Below are positions 21,592-32,776 of a stretch of 64,000 nt of DNA, piece by piece (position 1 is the stretch's first letter; every line of letters begins with the position of its first letter). The notes under the pieces were generated by a model. The model searched no databases. It was not told the DNA's origin and saw only the letters and a list, made by a program, of their open reading frames with translations. Both the position numbers and the translations under genes were made by a program. The stretch is from Pseudopyrenochaeta lycopersici. Its lineage: Eukaryota; Ascomycota; Dothideomycetes; Pleosporales; Pseudopyrenochaetaceae. The stretch spans positions 434,001 through 498,000 of the forward strand of contig NHZP01000017.1 in NCBI GenBank assembly GCA_003313425.1. Direction: 5' to 3'.

Positions 21592-23565
21592 TCAGCTCCA
21601 CTTCACCGTCCCACCTGCTTCGCCATCTAATCCCCACCCTCCGTAGGTATCCACAAACCCTTCATTAGTTAGATACTCCTTGTGCTCGGCGCTCCTCCAC
21701 GCCAAAACGGTGCCTAGCTTCCAGCTCGTGTCGAGCTTGTCCAGCACCAGCTCCACCAACTGCAAGTGCGGCGGATCCTGGAGCTGAGGCTTTGCGAGGA
21801 TCTCTGTGAGTTCGGCCTTGGTTGTTGCGCGATGGAATGAGGATTCTGGCGCGGGGTGGTGGAAGAGCGGGAGGAGGTATTGATAGTTTGTTGGAACGAT
21901 GTCGTTGTATGCTGTAGGTTGTTAGCTTATTCCCTCGCCATGTGACGTCTTATTGTTTTATGTGACGAGATGCTTGTAGAAAGGTGTTGCGGGTAGAAAA
22001 TAAACACTTGTACTCACCCTCCTTTGCTCCCCAAATCAGTCGTTCAATCGTGTATCCCTGGTTGTTGATGACGAAGACGATCAGCTTGCATTTAGACTTG
22101 ATCATAGTGCCAATCTCCTGGATGGTAAGAGCCATGCTGCCATCGCCTGTAGACAAAATCGTCCTCCCCTTTGCACCCGTCTTTTTCGCCAGCTCAGTCC
22201 GTGCAACATCCGCACCGAGCGTTGCTGCGGTTGCGAATCCTATACTGCCGTAGTAGATCTGGGTGACGAACTTGACGTTCTCGGGAAATGCGATGTCACA
22301 TAGGCCGAAATTGGAGGTTCCTGTTTCGCTGATGATGACGTCGCCGGGGCGGATGAAAGATTCCATTGTAGGCCATAGCCAGGACTGAGTGAGTTTCGTG
22401 GCGTCTTTGTCCAGAGGGGTTCGGGGTGGTGGGAGAATGGCTTTAGGGATCTGATGCTGGGGTGTCGAGGGGAGTGCTTGAGTCAATGCGGCGAGAAGGG
22501 GTTTGATGGAGGTGTTTGAATATATCTTTCCTTTGACCTATATATAATTAGTCAACTATACAGAGGGTATATGATTAGAAGAACGAAACAACGTACCACG
22601 ACGTCATGTGGGTTAATATGTACAGTGCTCGCATCATCAAGCTTCCGGGAGAAAGAAGCAGAGTTTGTGTCAGCGGGAATGTAACCCAGAGTGACGATGA
22701 GGTCTGCAGCTTTTGCAGCCTCCTTGACACCGGGGGTGCTGACTTCGCCGTTCCACACGCCAATGTAGGTTTCGATAGTTTCATCAACAACGCCTTTGCC
22801 CATGTTTGCGGAGAAGAACGGCACATTGAGCTTCTTGACGAGTTCCTGGGCCTCGGATGCTGCACCGAAGCGCTGAACCCACGCGTCAACGAGGAGAGAG
22901 GGGTGTTTGGCCTCGGACAGTGCAGACACAATGGCCTTCACTGCGGCGTCTTGCGCAGCAGCATCGACATGTGGTTCCACGTCAATTGGAGTGTCCAAGA
23001 GACTGGCATCAACCAGCTCTGCGCTCAAATCCAGCGGCAGGAAGATGTAGACCGGGCCTGACTTGATGAAGCATTCCCTGATTACGCGATCAATCTCTGC
23101 CGGTGCAGTCTTGACATCCCACAATTCCGCAGCAGCATATCTCAAGCCCGCACTGGCCTTGTTGTACTGCTGGTGATCCGGCTTGTTCCCAATAGAATGG
23201 TGGATCATCATATGATTATTCTGCATAGCTCTTGTCGTCTGCCCAACCACATGAATGACCTTGACATGTTCGGACAAGCTTCCGGCAATGCCATTCAAAG
23301 CACTCAACTCCCCGACGCCATGGGTAGTCACGACACATCCTGGAACACCCTTAATTCTTGCATATCCGTCAGCGGCGTATGCGGCGTTGAGCTCGTTCTG
23401 GTTGCCGCACCACGACAGGCCGGGAGTCTGGAAGATGTAGTCGAGGAACTGCAAGTTGAAGTCTCCAGGCACACCAAAGATAGTGTCAATGCCGATTTGG
23501 TGGATGCGCTCCCACATGTAGCGACCAAGAGTAATCTTGGAGGGAGGGGTGCTAGAGTCGCCCAT
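21592..23565 (-). CDS. Pyruvate decarboxylase
   Basis: Exons 23565-22597, 22537-22018 and 21911-21592 join in phase to 602 residues. The enzyme converts pyruvate to acetaldehyde and CO2 with thiamine diphosphate and Mg2+ in cytosolic fermentation. The N-terminal domain has FGVPGDFNL and the catalytic Glu of GNQNELNAAYAADGYAR. THGVGELSALNGIAGS follows, and the His pair of HHSIGN matches the PDC active-site histidines. The cofactor motif GDGSMALTIQEIGTM...NNQGYTIE lies in exon 2. The last exon ends GGWGLDGEAGGTVKWS-stop. Introns are 59 and 106 nt. Related indolepyruvate or phenylpyruvate decarboxylases share these motifs, but the HH pair and the length favour PDC. Confidence 0.93.
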
Positions 23566-24362
23566 GATTCTTATCCTGGCCGTTTACAAGTTTGAGGTGG
23601 GTAGGTTGGTCTATTGGAAAGCCAGCAGCGACGAATAACGTCGAAGACAGCAGATGGACGGTATAAATTAAACCAGATGTTTGCTCGAATCCGTATCACC
23701 TACCACAAAATTAGCAACAGCCCTTGTCCAACACCACCTCTGAACACCCAATGTTGCACCCATTGCCCGCGAAATAGGAAAACACATCCCACGCCCACCT
23801 ACCTAAACAGGAAACCAGCCAAGACTCTCGTCTACAAAAGTCAGCCTGCAGGTCGAGAATAAGAGTAGAAACAATCAAAGGAAGATAGCTCCCAGAAGAA
23901 AAGTGGTCATGTACCGCTCGGCATAGGGCGTGGAAGGCGTAGCTGTGTGACAACCGCGGTTCGGTTGGCAGCGGTAGAGTGGAGTTTGACGTTCGGAGCA
24001 AGCTTCAAGCCACGAAAACGCGGGGAGAGAGGGGAGCAAGTGGCGGGTTTCGGAATGGAACGCGCTTGGTGTCGGAATAGCTTGTGTGTACGTAAAACCA
24101 CAGGCAAGTCCGACCAAACACGTGGATTACTGATATTTTTTTTGCTGTTTATGGCACAATTGGATTTGTTCTGCTGGTCACGAGATTGAATGAGCTTGCT
24201 TTAGTACTATTGGGTCATGGGATTGGAGGAATGGGTTAGAGGAGTATATGGTTAGTTGTAAGTTTGGTTGGTTACACTGGACTTTTTCTTTTGGTCATCG
24301 CTAGTATGAGATGCACTTGCACTTCTCACGTTGATTAATCCTGCAATGCCTACACCAGCTCA
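23566..24362. other. PDC promoter and dioxygenase 3' flank
   Basis: This non-coding interval lies between two minus-strand genes. No supported ORF or repeat was seen. A core CACGTG is present at about 24119. Confidence 0.45.
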
Positions 24363-25494
24363 TCACGCCGCAGAACTCTCCTCCGTCGCCCCTGCTGTAG
24401 AATGCTTCTTTGCGTCCTCAAAACTCGCCAGCTTGAAGTCGTACGGTAGCTCAAAATCTGCCTTTGGATCGCCTTGGAAAGGCTTGAAATCAACGATAAG
24501 CGAGTCCTTGACCGCAAATACGGAATCGTCCTCAATGTACTTGCTCTGGCGGTCGAAGATCTGCGTTACAATGGGTTTGTAGCCGGGCGCGCTGAGCTGT
24601 TTGCCAGTTAGATCAATACTCCTCAGACTCCTGACGAGTCGGATAAAGTGGAGACGTACCAGGAAATGGATATGCGCTGGTCTATACGGATGTCTATCCA
24701 GCGCTTGCAGGATCTTGCCAGCAGGTCCATCTGAACAGGAATTAGTCTGCATCCAAACAGTCTGCACGAACAATCCACTCACCATAAGGAATCGGATACG
24801 GCACCGGCCTCAAGCAATAAAAGTCATACTTCCCATCCTTGCCCGTGGTAAACCTGCCCCTGAGATTCATCTCCGGCTGGTCAGGATCCTGCTGCTCGTA
24901 CAGGCCATTCGGCGCGGTATGCCAGACATCGACGACGGCGCCCTCAATCGGCTTGCCCGTGCGGAAGTCGGTGACGGTGCCATGCATCCAGGTCCTGTCG
25001 CCCTCCTTTTCCAAGTCCTTGGGCAGCGAGGCGACAATGCAGCCGCCCATGGGCAGCTGCGGGGCGTCGTGGCGGTAGAAGGGGCCGAGGATGGCAGTTG
25101 CGGTCGGCTCGTCGTCGGCAGTCGAGGCGAGCTTGTATGTGATTTCGTCGACGAGGGATTCGAGGCCTAGGACGTCGCAGACGAGTTGGCCTTCGTTGCG
25201 TTTGGCGTCGGACATTCGGCCGGCGGCGTTCATCTAGGAGGTGTTAGAGAGGTGGATCTAGCGTGTGGGCGTGTTGGTAATGTGAAATCGTACAAGTTCT
25301 ACGCCTACCATCCATTCGTCGACGGTAAGCTCATTCTCCCGCGCAAAGTCATGGAGATGTTGTATCAACCCGGCTGTAAGTTGTCTTACGCGCGGTGTAG
25401 CCTTTGGTCCAGTCGCATTGATAACTGCAGCCGTAAAATCCGGATTGAACTTGTGCTCTTTGGCATTTGATACTGCCGGGGCGTGAGATGTCAT
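24363..25494 (-). CDS. Intradiol ring-cleavage dioxygenase (catechol / hydroxyquinol 1,2-dioxygenase)
   Basis: Four exons (25494-25294, 25233-24783, 24730-24660 and 24596-24363) splice in phase to 318 residues. Introns are 52-63 nt. The family is non-haem Fe(III) enzymes that cleave catechols between the hydroxyls in the beta-ketoadipate route. All four iron ligands are visible. They are Tyr of NGLYEQQD, Tyr of RPVPYPIP, and the two His of YRPAHIHF. The second Tyr lies 24 residues before the first His, as in bacterial catechol 1,2-dioxygenase. The N-terminal helical dimerisation domain (TPRVRQLTAGLIQHLHDFA) and ILGPFYRHDAP support the assignment. Exon 1 to exon 2 joins as ELTVDEWMVGVEL-MNAAGRMSD. 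No signal peptide, so the enzyme is intracellular. Substrate preference between catechol and hydroxyquinol cannot be read from the sequence. Confidence 0.92.
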
Positions 25495-26071
25495 GTTTGT
25501 CTTCTGTCCCGCCTAGAGTCAATAGAAAAAAAATAGAGATGGGATGAATAGTATTTCTGTGTGATAGGGTATCAGTGCAAGGCTTTTGGAGAAATATTAG
25601 CAGGATATCAAAGAAAACCAGCAAAGCGCGTTCAGCAGTCTTTTAAGGGTCCGACGAACTAGACCATGCAACAAAGGCACGCGGGGCTGTGGAGCTATGG
25701 TGTTGCGGGAGTTGACGTCGGTCAAGGTGCGCCATCCGAACCTGGGATTCCGAAGGTCAGGTCAGCCAATCAGGTATAACGTGATGAGGAAAATGAAAGT
25801 CAGCGCATGTTAGGTCGGGCATTTCTGGCGTGGTTGAAGGCCGGAGATGATAAACCAAGGTTGTAACGCCGCTTTTCTGCATACCACGGCTATCTTGGTA
25901 ATAAGCTTACACACTGTCTTGACAAAGTTGGTTCGAATGATTAGATTCAATGCTGGCAGATTTTAGCCCATCCAATGCCGGCACCAAACCGTGCCGCTAC
26001 AGCAATTTCAAGTACCCCACAGACTCCTGAACGTGCTATGCATATAATTTACATCAAAAATGGATATCCAA
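25495..26071. other. Intergenic between two minus-strand genes
   Basis: These 577 bp hold the dioxygenase promoter and the PRP45 3' flank. Nothing else was recognised. Confidence 0.5.
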
Positions 26072-27745
26072 TTAATCGCTGTCATCGTCAACCCTCGCGC
26101 GCTTTGCAGACCTTCCCTCTGGCTCTTGGAGACCATAGCGCTTCTCTCCAGTCTTCTCGCCAGTCTTCTCTCCTCGGACCTCGCTGATCATTTGGTTGAT
26201 GTTGAACGGGTCGTCTGTATCCTTTTCAAACTGTACAGGGCCTTCACGAGGCTCTTGCAGGTCGGCGCCCTTGAAGCCCTCCTTTGCTTTCCCCAGCACT
26301 TCAAACTTGCTTGATTTTGTAAGTCTGTCATATGTCTGGCCATCATCCTCCCCATCATCTTGCTGGATGCTCGGGCGGTAAATGCTGCTGATAGCATCCT
26401 GCGCAGCGAATAGAGGCTTGTCGTAGTGATTGTCCTCGTTGAACCCCGAATTGAAACCGCTGGATTGGTTGAACAGTCGGGAATCGTACATGGACTCTCC
26501 ACCTTGGGTAGGCTTGGCAAGACCAAGGGCGACCTTTTCTGAAATGTCGCGGTTCTGCTCGCGAGCCAGCATTTGCATCTTGCGCTCGGTACCCATCTTG
26601 GACTGACGGAACTCGCGCTGAAAGTCTTCTCGGCGTTCCTTGCGAGCGTTCTGTCGCTTCCGCACTTCCTCTTCTTCAGAATCGGTTTCTGAGTCGCTTT
26701 GCGAGCGTCGGCGTGAGGCGTTGGCGCGCTCTTCGCGAGCCTGCTTTGCGAGATTGCGTAAATGGTCCTCTTTCTGCAGCTTCTCCTTTTCTGCGAGTCG
26801 CTGCTGCATGATGGCACGCTGCTTTACTTCTTCTCGAGCGTGTCGATCTGCGGCTTGGAGGGCCTCGCCAAACTGTGCAAACTTGTCGTTGATTGTGATG
26901 TCCTGGAGACTCCGACCATCAGCTGCAAGGCGCTTGTCTAGCGGTACGGTGTAACCCTTGGGATTCTTCCAGTTACTGATTGGTGGAGGGATCTTCCACA
27001 TTTCTTGATCTTCGGCAGTGAGCTTCCTCGGTGGCGAGTGGAGGACAGGAGGAGGCGGTGATGGAGGTCCACGCGGGATTCGCTTGTGCTTGAACTTGGG
27101 CGGTTCCATTGGATCGATCTGCCTCTGCTGAATCTTGAAGATACGCGTCATGCCCTGTGCCTCGCCCATCTGCGCAGTGGGCGTATACCGCACAAAGGTG
27201 GGTTCGTCGTTCTTGCGGCCCTGCACGTTCTTTGGCTTCTGTGCGGCAGTCTGCCCAGCGACGAGTGCCATGAGCGCCTGCTCTGTCTTCTCTTTTGTCG
27301 CCTGCACCACTTCCTGGCTGGGACGGGCCAAGTCCAGCTCCCCGGCATCTGCTTGCTGTCGCAGAGGAATCAGGTCCTTGAAGCTCGCCTGCACAATCCT
27401 TGAGTCACTGTGCCCGCGCCTTGCAATCTCGTCGTATTTGGTTTTGCCATCGCCGTCGACTCTCCTGACAATCGCGTTGGATGTGGATGGTGTGCCTTTC
27501 TTGCCCATGTCTAGCGGGTACTGGGCGACATGGACTTCTGGGAACGCGCCTCCATCGCCAAAGTCTTCAGCCGAGCGTGGCCGCCAGCTCTGCCTGCTGC
27601 CGTATGCAGGTGGGCCATTCTGGCGCCTGGCAACCTGTGTCTCGAACTGGTCGGCGCTGAGCACGCGGGTGCTTCGAGTGAGCTCCTCCTCCTCGCCCGT
27701 GTATTTTGGCTTGGGCAGCGACTTGGACAGCGCTGCGACGGACAT
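26072..27745 (-). CDS. PRP45: Pre-mRNA-processing protein 45 (SNW/SKIP family)
   Basis: This is an intronless 557-residue ORF starting at ATG. The SNW signature ISNWKNPKGYTVPLDKR lies at about 256-272. It is preceded by the conserved basic-proline run KFKHKRIPRGPPSPPPP and by the N-terminal RSAEDFGDGGAFPEVHVAQYP block. The C-terminal half is a charged coiled coil (EEVKQR...AEKEKL) followed by RRSQSDSETDSEEEE. A tail with DPFNINQMI and a basic terminal stretch closes the protein. SNW proteins are core components of the activated spliceosome (NineTeen-related complex), thread through the Prp8/U6 core, and are nuclear. Length matches fungal Prp45 orthologues. The gene is divergent from the 838-aa protein gene, with a 1.16-kb shared promoter carrying a TCACGTGA box. 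Confidence 0.95.
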   Translation of the reverse strand: MSVAALSKSLPKPKYTGEEEELTRSTRVLSADQFETQVARRQNGPPAYGSRQSWRPRSAEDFGDGGAFPEVHVAQYPLDMGKKGTPSTSNAIVRRVDGDGKTKYDEIARRGHSDSRIVQASFKDLIPLRQQADAGELDLARPSQEVVQATKEKTEQALMALVAGQTAAQKPKNVQGRKNDEPTFVRYTPTAQMGEAQGMTRIFKIQQRQIDPMEPPKFKHKRIPRGPPSPPPPVLHSPPRKLTAEDQEMWKIPPPISNWKNPKGYTVPLDKRLAADGRSLQDITINDKFAQFGEALQAADRHAREEVKQRAIMQQRLAEKEKLQKEDHLRNLAKQAREERANASRRRSQSDSETDSEEEEVRKRQNARKERREDFQREFRQSKMGTERKMQMLAREQNRDISEKVALGLAKPTQGGESMYDSRLFNQSSGFNSGFNEDNHYDKPLFAAQDAISSIYRPSIQQDDGEDDGQTYDRLTKSSKFEVLGKAKEGFKGADLQEPREGPVQFEKDTDDPFNINQMISEVRGEKTGEKTGEKRYGLQEPEGRSAKRARVDDDSD

Positions 27746-28904
27746 GGTGGGCGTCGAGGGGGGATGAGGCCGAGGATCGTGAATGCTGCGAGCCTGTCGC
27801 AGTCGCAGTCGGCCAGATTATTTCGTCAGGCTGCCGGCGTATACTTTTGCCGGCGGCCGATATCACGTGACTGCATGTACCGGCGGAAGGTGAAACACGG
27901 CACAATGGGTGCATGCAAAGGTGCCTTAGCCGCACCTGAACCGACTCAAAAGTAAGTTTGTCGCTATTATGCTGAGCGGCTTCGCCATGTGTCTCAAGCG
28001 ACAATGTCAGTGATCGGTCTGCATATTCTCGACTATTGCGTTTCACATATTATTTTTTCTACAGCCATGGCCGGGGACGAGCCACGGAACGTCCCCAGAG
28101 GTGACAGGCACGCATGTGTGTCAGCGCCGTTGCAGCTCGCTTACCACCCGCCTCCAGTGTCGAGCTGGGCCGGGGTATGGATCTGCAGGAACGAGAACCA
28201 GGAGGCTCTCGGGAGTGCCGTTCAAGCAGATTGCGGTCGCTGGGTCGGCATTGCCTGAGTAGATGGAACTTTGCAGAGTCATGTTAGACTTTGGTGGGAT
28301 GGGCCTGGGAAGCCTGCTGGTCCAATGCCATGGTGGATAGAGATTGATTTTCGACCACGGCTGTCAAAATATCAGGTCATCAGTGCGAGGGTGTCAGGTT
28401 GGAGCTTGCTGGCCGAATATCTGGTCGGCGGGCGGGCCATGTGGCCCCCGTGTTTCATGTTTTTCAGCGTCGAGTAGCTTGGTGTATGTCGAGGAGAGAC
28501 GGCGAGGACAACTGCAGCGAAGCAGCCAGCAAGCAGCGGTCGTCGGTGCCAAAGTACCACCTCGAACAAGCGGTCCACTTGTAGACTGCACGTCACCTGT
28601 CCAGCTGGCCAGACTGGGTAGTGTGCGGGTGATGGACCGCCATTTGCTGGTTCCGAGATTGTGACGCCTCGTGCAGAAGTGGCCCGGCCCCCTAGCAACG
28701 AATCAGTGTACCGTCAACATCCCAGAATCGCAGCGGGAAGACGTCCTCTTCCTTGAACTCCCAGGAGCATGCGAAACAGAGGACGGCGCTGTGCAAGACT
28801 GCGGGAATCTTAATTAGCAGCCATGACGCGCTGAGCATGCCCTTGGCCGACGGAACCGCGCTGAACCCTGTCTGGCGTGCCAGCGCATTTGGACGCCTGC
28901 AGAT
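27746..28904. other. Divergent promoter of PRP45 and the 838-aa protein gene
   Basis: These 1.16 kb have only unsupported short ORFs. The TCACGTGA box near the PRP45 start is the only clear signal. Confidence 0.5.
27863..27870 (-). promoter_or_regulatory. TCACGTGA palindromic box upstream of PRP45
   Basis: A perfect TCACGTGA palindrome sits 118 bp upstream of the PRP45 ATG, followed by C to give the same CACGTGAC core seen at RPL4 and MOT1. Confidence 0.5.
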
Positions 28905-31496
28905 ATGCCCACCCATTCTCGCAAGTCGTCTGGAGGAGGATTGCAACAACACCACGCCGCCCGCCAGCACCGCTCTCACGCCTCGCCGCCCGCCCACCAC
29001 CGCACCAACACGGCGCCCGACCCGCCGACGCTGCTGCGCGCGCCCTCGACCACCTCGACAGCTTCACGCTCGCGCCGCGCAACCAACCCGTCGACGCCCA
29101 CGGCTCCCTTTGCTCCGGCTGGCCCCTCTGCGCCTGCTGGACCACCAGCAGCATCGCCCTCGTACTTCGCCCCGCAGCCCGCAGCGACAGGCCAGGACCC
29201 CCGATCGCCTGCCACCAGACGCCCGCCCGCCTCCCACAGTGGCCATGGCATAGACAATTCCCGAGGACCGCCCGTCACCTTGGTAACACGCGGGAATTCT
29301 GACATTGTCCGCCGCAGCTCCCAGAAGACGTCCGACTTTGCCTTTGCCCAGCAGCAGTTTGTGCAGTCTGGCCTGGTATCACCCGCTGGCTCGCACGCGT
29401 CCTCCCGCCGGCGCAGGGACGACTCGGTGGATTTGCGCGAGGCCCCGCAACCACCACCACCACCACCACAACAAATAAACAGACCCGCTCCGCCCCGACG
29501 AGACTCGACGACCAGCTCTCGGCCCGCTCGACACATGGCCAGCTCCGTCGACGACTCGTCCGAGTACGAGTCCGGGCCCCGCAGCCAGCCCGGCGACACT
29601 TATGCAGTGCATAGCCACCATGGAGCCGCAGACAACTCGGGCACAGACGGCGAGCAGACGGAAGATCTGTTTATGAATATCGCCGCAGACAGCGCGCCAA
29701 AGCAGCGTCCAGCCGACTCCAGCGCCCGTATTGACCGATTGAAGGTGAGTTTCTGCACGCAAACATGCAATCTCTACCCAGTCTCTCTTCTTAGTCTCGT
29801 GCTTCAACTAACAAAGCAGTCACGCATTGCCCGAGTGAACAACCGCCAGTCGCTTCCCTCTGGCCTGCACTCCCCCTCACCAGTCCATTCCCTCTCCACA
29901 ACCCCCACAACCACCCGCATAGCCTCCCAGCCCGACTCCAGGTCTAGCGGCCAGCGCAGAGTATCGCACCTGCCCACCTCGTCCAGGAATCTGTATGACC
30001 AATCACCCCTGACCCCGGCCCTCACCACCCCCCGGACCCGCCCTCCCGAGCTCTCCTCTAAGCCCTCCTTCTCCAGGAAGGACGCCGAGCTCTCACCGCG
30101 CGACTTCCTGGCCCAGTTTCAACGACGCCCATCGCAACCAGACGCACTCCACACGCCACCCCAGCGCACTGGAACTTATCGGCCCTCCAATTTGAACTAC
30201 TCCTCTTCACGTGACGACACCAGGACACCCCACATCGAAACGGCCTATGAAACTGCCTCTCGCGCTGATGGCACCGAGTCACATGGCTCAACTGGACCGG
30301 CAACCTCGGTGTGGGACGAACTGGACGAGTTGAAGACGAGGATCCGCAAGATCGAGATGGGAGGGAAAATTCCTGCGACTGCTGGTGCTGTCATTTCTCA
30401 AGCTTCAGCCGATCGTCCTCGAACCGCAAACACGTCAGCCACAACCGTGTCTTCGTCGCCGAATCAGCACCGAAAAGCAAACGCGTCTCCTTCTGAGTCG
30501 ACGGTTGAGACAAGTACTCCAAACAACAGCAGAATCCATCCTTTGCTGCGCGATGCGCTGGCCAAGGCGCGGCAGCACATCTCGCCCGCTGTGTACCGCG
30601 TGCTGGAAGCAACAGCTACCGAAGCAATGACCCTGGCAGAAATGAGCGGCAGCGCTGGACCCCAAGGGACACTGCACTCGGCCAGCTCCATTCTCGGCGG
30701 CACCATTGTGTCTGACCGCCAAGTTCGTCGCAAAGCCGACAACATCTGCCGTAGCTTGACAGAACTCTGCATAGCCATGTGCGATAACAAGGCAAATGTG
30801 TCGAGTCCAGCGTTGAGATTATCAGCAGCCCCAGTCTCACGCCGGCCGAGTGTTCAGATCAACGGCGAGTCCCCGACTATTCGACAGAGCATTGAACCAG
30901 AGAGCAACACAATATCTAGCGTTAGTCCAAGTCGAGCACTCTCGCGGATTGAGGCTCGAAGGACGAGTATGCTTGCTGCCGGCCAACGAGAATCCAGCCA
31001 GGAGCCTTTCGATGACAGGCATACTCCTTCACGTTTGCAAAGAGCTGGCACAAGCCTCCACCGGACTCGTAAAAGCGTCGATGACGAGGATGAAGAGCCA
31101 ATCCTTCGAGCACCCTCTCGCGCCATGACAGATTTTAGATCCGTTCGTTCTTCCGAAAAGAACAGGTTCAGCAACAGTAGGCAGTACACCTCGCGGGAAC
31201 CATTGCCGGGGCTCCAGCCTTCGCCCGCGCTTCAGACAACATCGGAACTCCGGCGACCCACAGTTTCAGGTGTTCAAAACGAGAATAGTTTGCTGTTCAG
31301 GGACGGCCACAGACGCTTCGACGTGAATCGCGAGGCATCCCCAGCATACGAGAAGCAGATGGCTGGTAACCTGCGAGCCAGAGCACAATTCGGCGCTACT
31401 AGAAACCTTAACAGGAACTCGATTGGGGGCATATCCGAGCTCGGACGCAGCGTGAGCCTAGGCCGAAGGGCGAGGGGAGCAAGCACGGGAGAGTGA
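28905..31496 (+). CDS. Conserved disordered/coiled-coil protein, function unknown
   Basis: Two exons (28905-29744 and 29820-31496) give 838 residues. The 75-nt intron has GTGAGT, an AACTAAC branch and GCAG, and keeps frame whether or not it is removed. The first 280 residues are Ser/Pro/Arg-rich, with a polyproline run (QPPPPPPQQ). A central helix, VWDELDELKTRIRKIEMGGKIP, looks like a short coiled coil. A second conserved block, HPLLRDALAKARQHISPAVYRVLEATATEAMTL, is followed by RKADNICRSLTELCIAMCD. The rest is again disordered with SPSRALSRIEARR-type repeats. This layout resembles a conserved Pezizomycotina family often labelled LPXTG-motif protein by automatic pipelines, but no LPXTG anchor is evident. 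A scaffold role is plausible but not shown. Confidence 0.82.
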   Translation: MPTHSRKSSGGGLQQHHAARQHRSHASPPAHHRTNTAPDPPTLLRAPSTTSTASRSRRATNPSTPTAPFAPAGPSAPAGPPAASPSYFAPQPAATGQDPRSPATRRPPASHSGHGIDNSRGPPVTLVTRGNSDIVRRSSQKTSDFAFAQQQFVQSGLVSPAGSHASSRRRRDDSVDLREAPQPPPPPPQQINRPAPPRRDSTTSSRPARHMASSVDDSSEYESGPRSQPGDTYAVHSHHGAADNSGTDGEQTEDLFMNIAADSAPKQRPADSSARIDRLKVSFCTQTCNLYPVSLLSLVLQLTKQSRIARVNNRQSLPSGLHSPSPVHSLSTTPTTTRIASQPDSRSSGQRRVSHLPTSSRNLYDQSPLTPALTTPRTRPPELSSKPSFSRKDAELSPRDFLAQFQRRPSQPDALHTPPQRTGTYRPSNLNYSSSRDDTRTPHIETAYETASRADGTESHGSTGPATSVWDELDELKTRIRKIEMGGKIPATAGAVISQASADRPRTANTSATTVSSSPNQHRKANASPSESTVETSTPNNSRIHPLLRDALAKARQHISPAVYRVLEATATEAMTLAEMSGSAGPQGTLHSASSILGGTIVSDRQVRRKADNICRSLTELCIAMCDNKANVSSPALRLSAAPVSRRPSVQINGESPTIRQSIEPESNTISSVSPSRALSRIEARRTSMLAAGQRESSQEPFDDRHTPSRLQRAGTSLHRTRKSVDDEDEEPILRAPSRAMTDFRSVRSSEKNRFSNSRQYTSREPLPGLQPSPALQTTSELRRPTVSGVQNENSLLFRDGHRRFDVNREASPAYEKQMAGNLRARAQFGATRNLNRNSIGGISELGRSVSLGRRARGASTGE

Positions 31497-32233
31497 GCAG
31501 AAGAGCTGCAATCAAAAGCATTGAGCATTTGTTAACGACTGTAATGATATACACCCAGGGTCCCCAGTCTACTATCCGGTCGACGGGTGACGGGCTACGC
31601 CTAGCAAGGGAGATGCCAACATCTTCAACCTGCTTAGGAACATGACGGCGAACCGAACTTCGAGCAGACACAGGGTCGGCCTACGTTTGGTAGAGAGGTA
31701 CGCGATATCTGAAAGTTGGCGTTTCACTTCGGCATTACCGAATCTTGTCTAGCATTGCCGTTACACTTCACATCGTTCCATACGATTTTACATAGGGTCT
31801 TGAGCGTTACTGGAGCCAAGCTTTACACGAGTGCATCAAACAAGCGCATAGAGCGTTGCTATCAGCTTCGATATCGGTCTTAGGGCACGGCATGGCGTTC
31901 GCACTGAAACAGGCAGTCACCTTAGTGGCTGACCTCAGAGATACACCAGCTTCATTCCACATGTTGAGTAGACAGCGCTTCATGTAAATATTGAACAAGT
32001 TTTGCTTGAGTCTTTTTTTACTCGTCCAATCTACCTTGCATACAATCATTCATGACATGCTGATACTGTGCAGTGGGGAGTAATCATTAAACCTGATGGT
32101 GCTGAGGAAAAAAAAAATCGCCAAAACCGACCCTCTAACAAAGCACTGGGTATACAATCTAAACCAAATGACCTTCAATCCCATACTGTGGTATCATAAA
32201 ACTCTCACTCATCCCCCTCCCATCACACACACT
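31497..32233. other. Intergenic, convergent 3' ends
   Basis: This lies between the 838-aa protein gene and the 162-aa protein gene, which converge. No gene was seen. Confidence 0.5.
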
Positions 32234-32776
32234 CTACTTCTTCTCCTCCTTCTTTCCTCCAAAGAACCCCCCCAAATAACCCCCAGCACTCTTCGCACCA
32301 CCACTCACCCCCTCAGCAACAGCGCCAGCACCTCCCTTCACTCCATCCGCAGCACTCTGTCCATAACCCCCAAGCGGGCCCTGCGCCTCGATCGGCCGGC
32401 CCTTGTCGTCCTTGCCGCCCCGCTCTGCGCGATTGATGCCTTCTTTCGAAAACGCGTCGCCGATGGGTTGGGCGAGCCCGCCTTGGCCTACTTGTCCGGA
32501 GACTAGGCCGTGGACTCCGTCTTGCAGCGTGTCGACTTGGTCGACGCCTGTTACTTTTGTTTTGTCGAGGCTTTCTGGGGGGGAGTTAGTAGGCTGGATG
32601 TGGATGTGAGGAAAGGGCGGTGGCGTACGTTTTGTGGCGTAGGAGGCTTTGTTGTCTTTTGTGAACCAGGCCAGGTATTTGTCTTCGATCCATGGCATCC
32701 AGCTTTCATACTGCTTGTTGTAGAAGTCCCCTGCGGCTTCGCGGTATGTCTTCTTCTGCTCTGTCTTATCGGCCAT
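32234..32776 (-). CDS. Small hydrophilic conserved protein, function unknown
   Basis: Two exons (32776-32629 and 32574-32234) with a 54-nt intron give 162 residues. Reading through the intron stays in frame, so an unspliced 180-residue version is also possible. The N-terminus KTYREAAGDFYNKQYESWMPWIEDKY is aromatic and helical. The middle has DTLQDGVHGLVSGQVGQGGL, and the C-terminus is Gly-rich (GGAKSAGGYLGGFFGG) ending in a KKEEKK tail. There is no signal peptide or clear membrane segment, although the Gly-rich end could associate with membranes. Small proteins of this shape are common and conserved in filamentous ascomycetes. No function was recognised. Confidence 0.8.
   Translation of the reverse strand: MADKTEQKKTYREAAGDFYNKQYESWMPWIEDKYLAWFTKDNKASYATKRTPPPFPHIHIQPTNSPPESLDKTKVTGVDQVDTLQDGVHGLVSGQVGQGGLAQPIGDAFSKEGINRAERGGKDDKGRPIEAQGPLGGYGQSAADGVKGGAGAVAEGVSGGAKSAGGYLGGFFGGKKEEKK

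Noticed and set aside
23566..25494. A catabolic cluster made of pyruvate decarboxylase and the intradiol dioxygenase
   Set aside because: Two adjacent minus-strand genes without transporter, regulator or further ring-degradation genes are not enough to claim a cluster.
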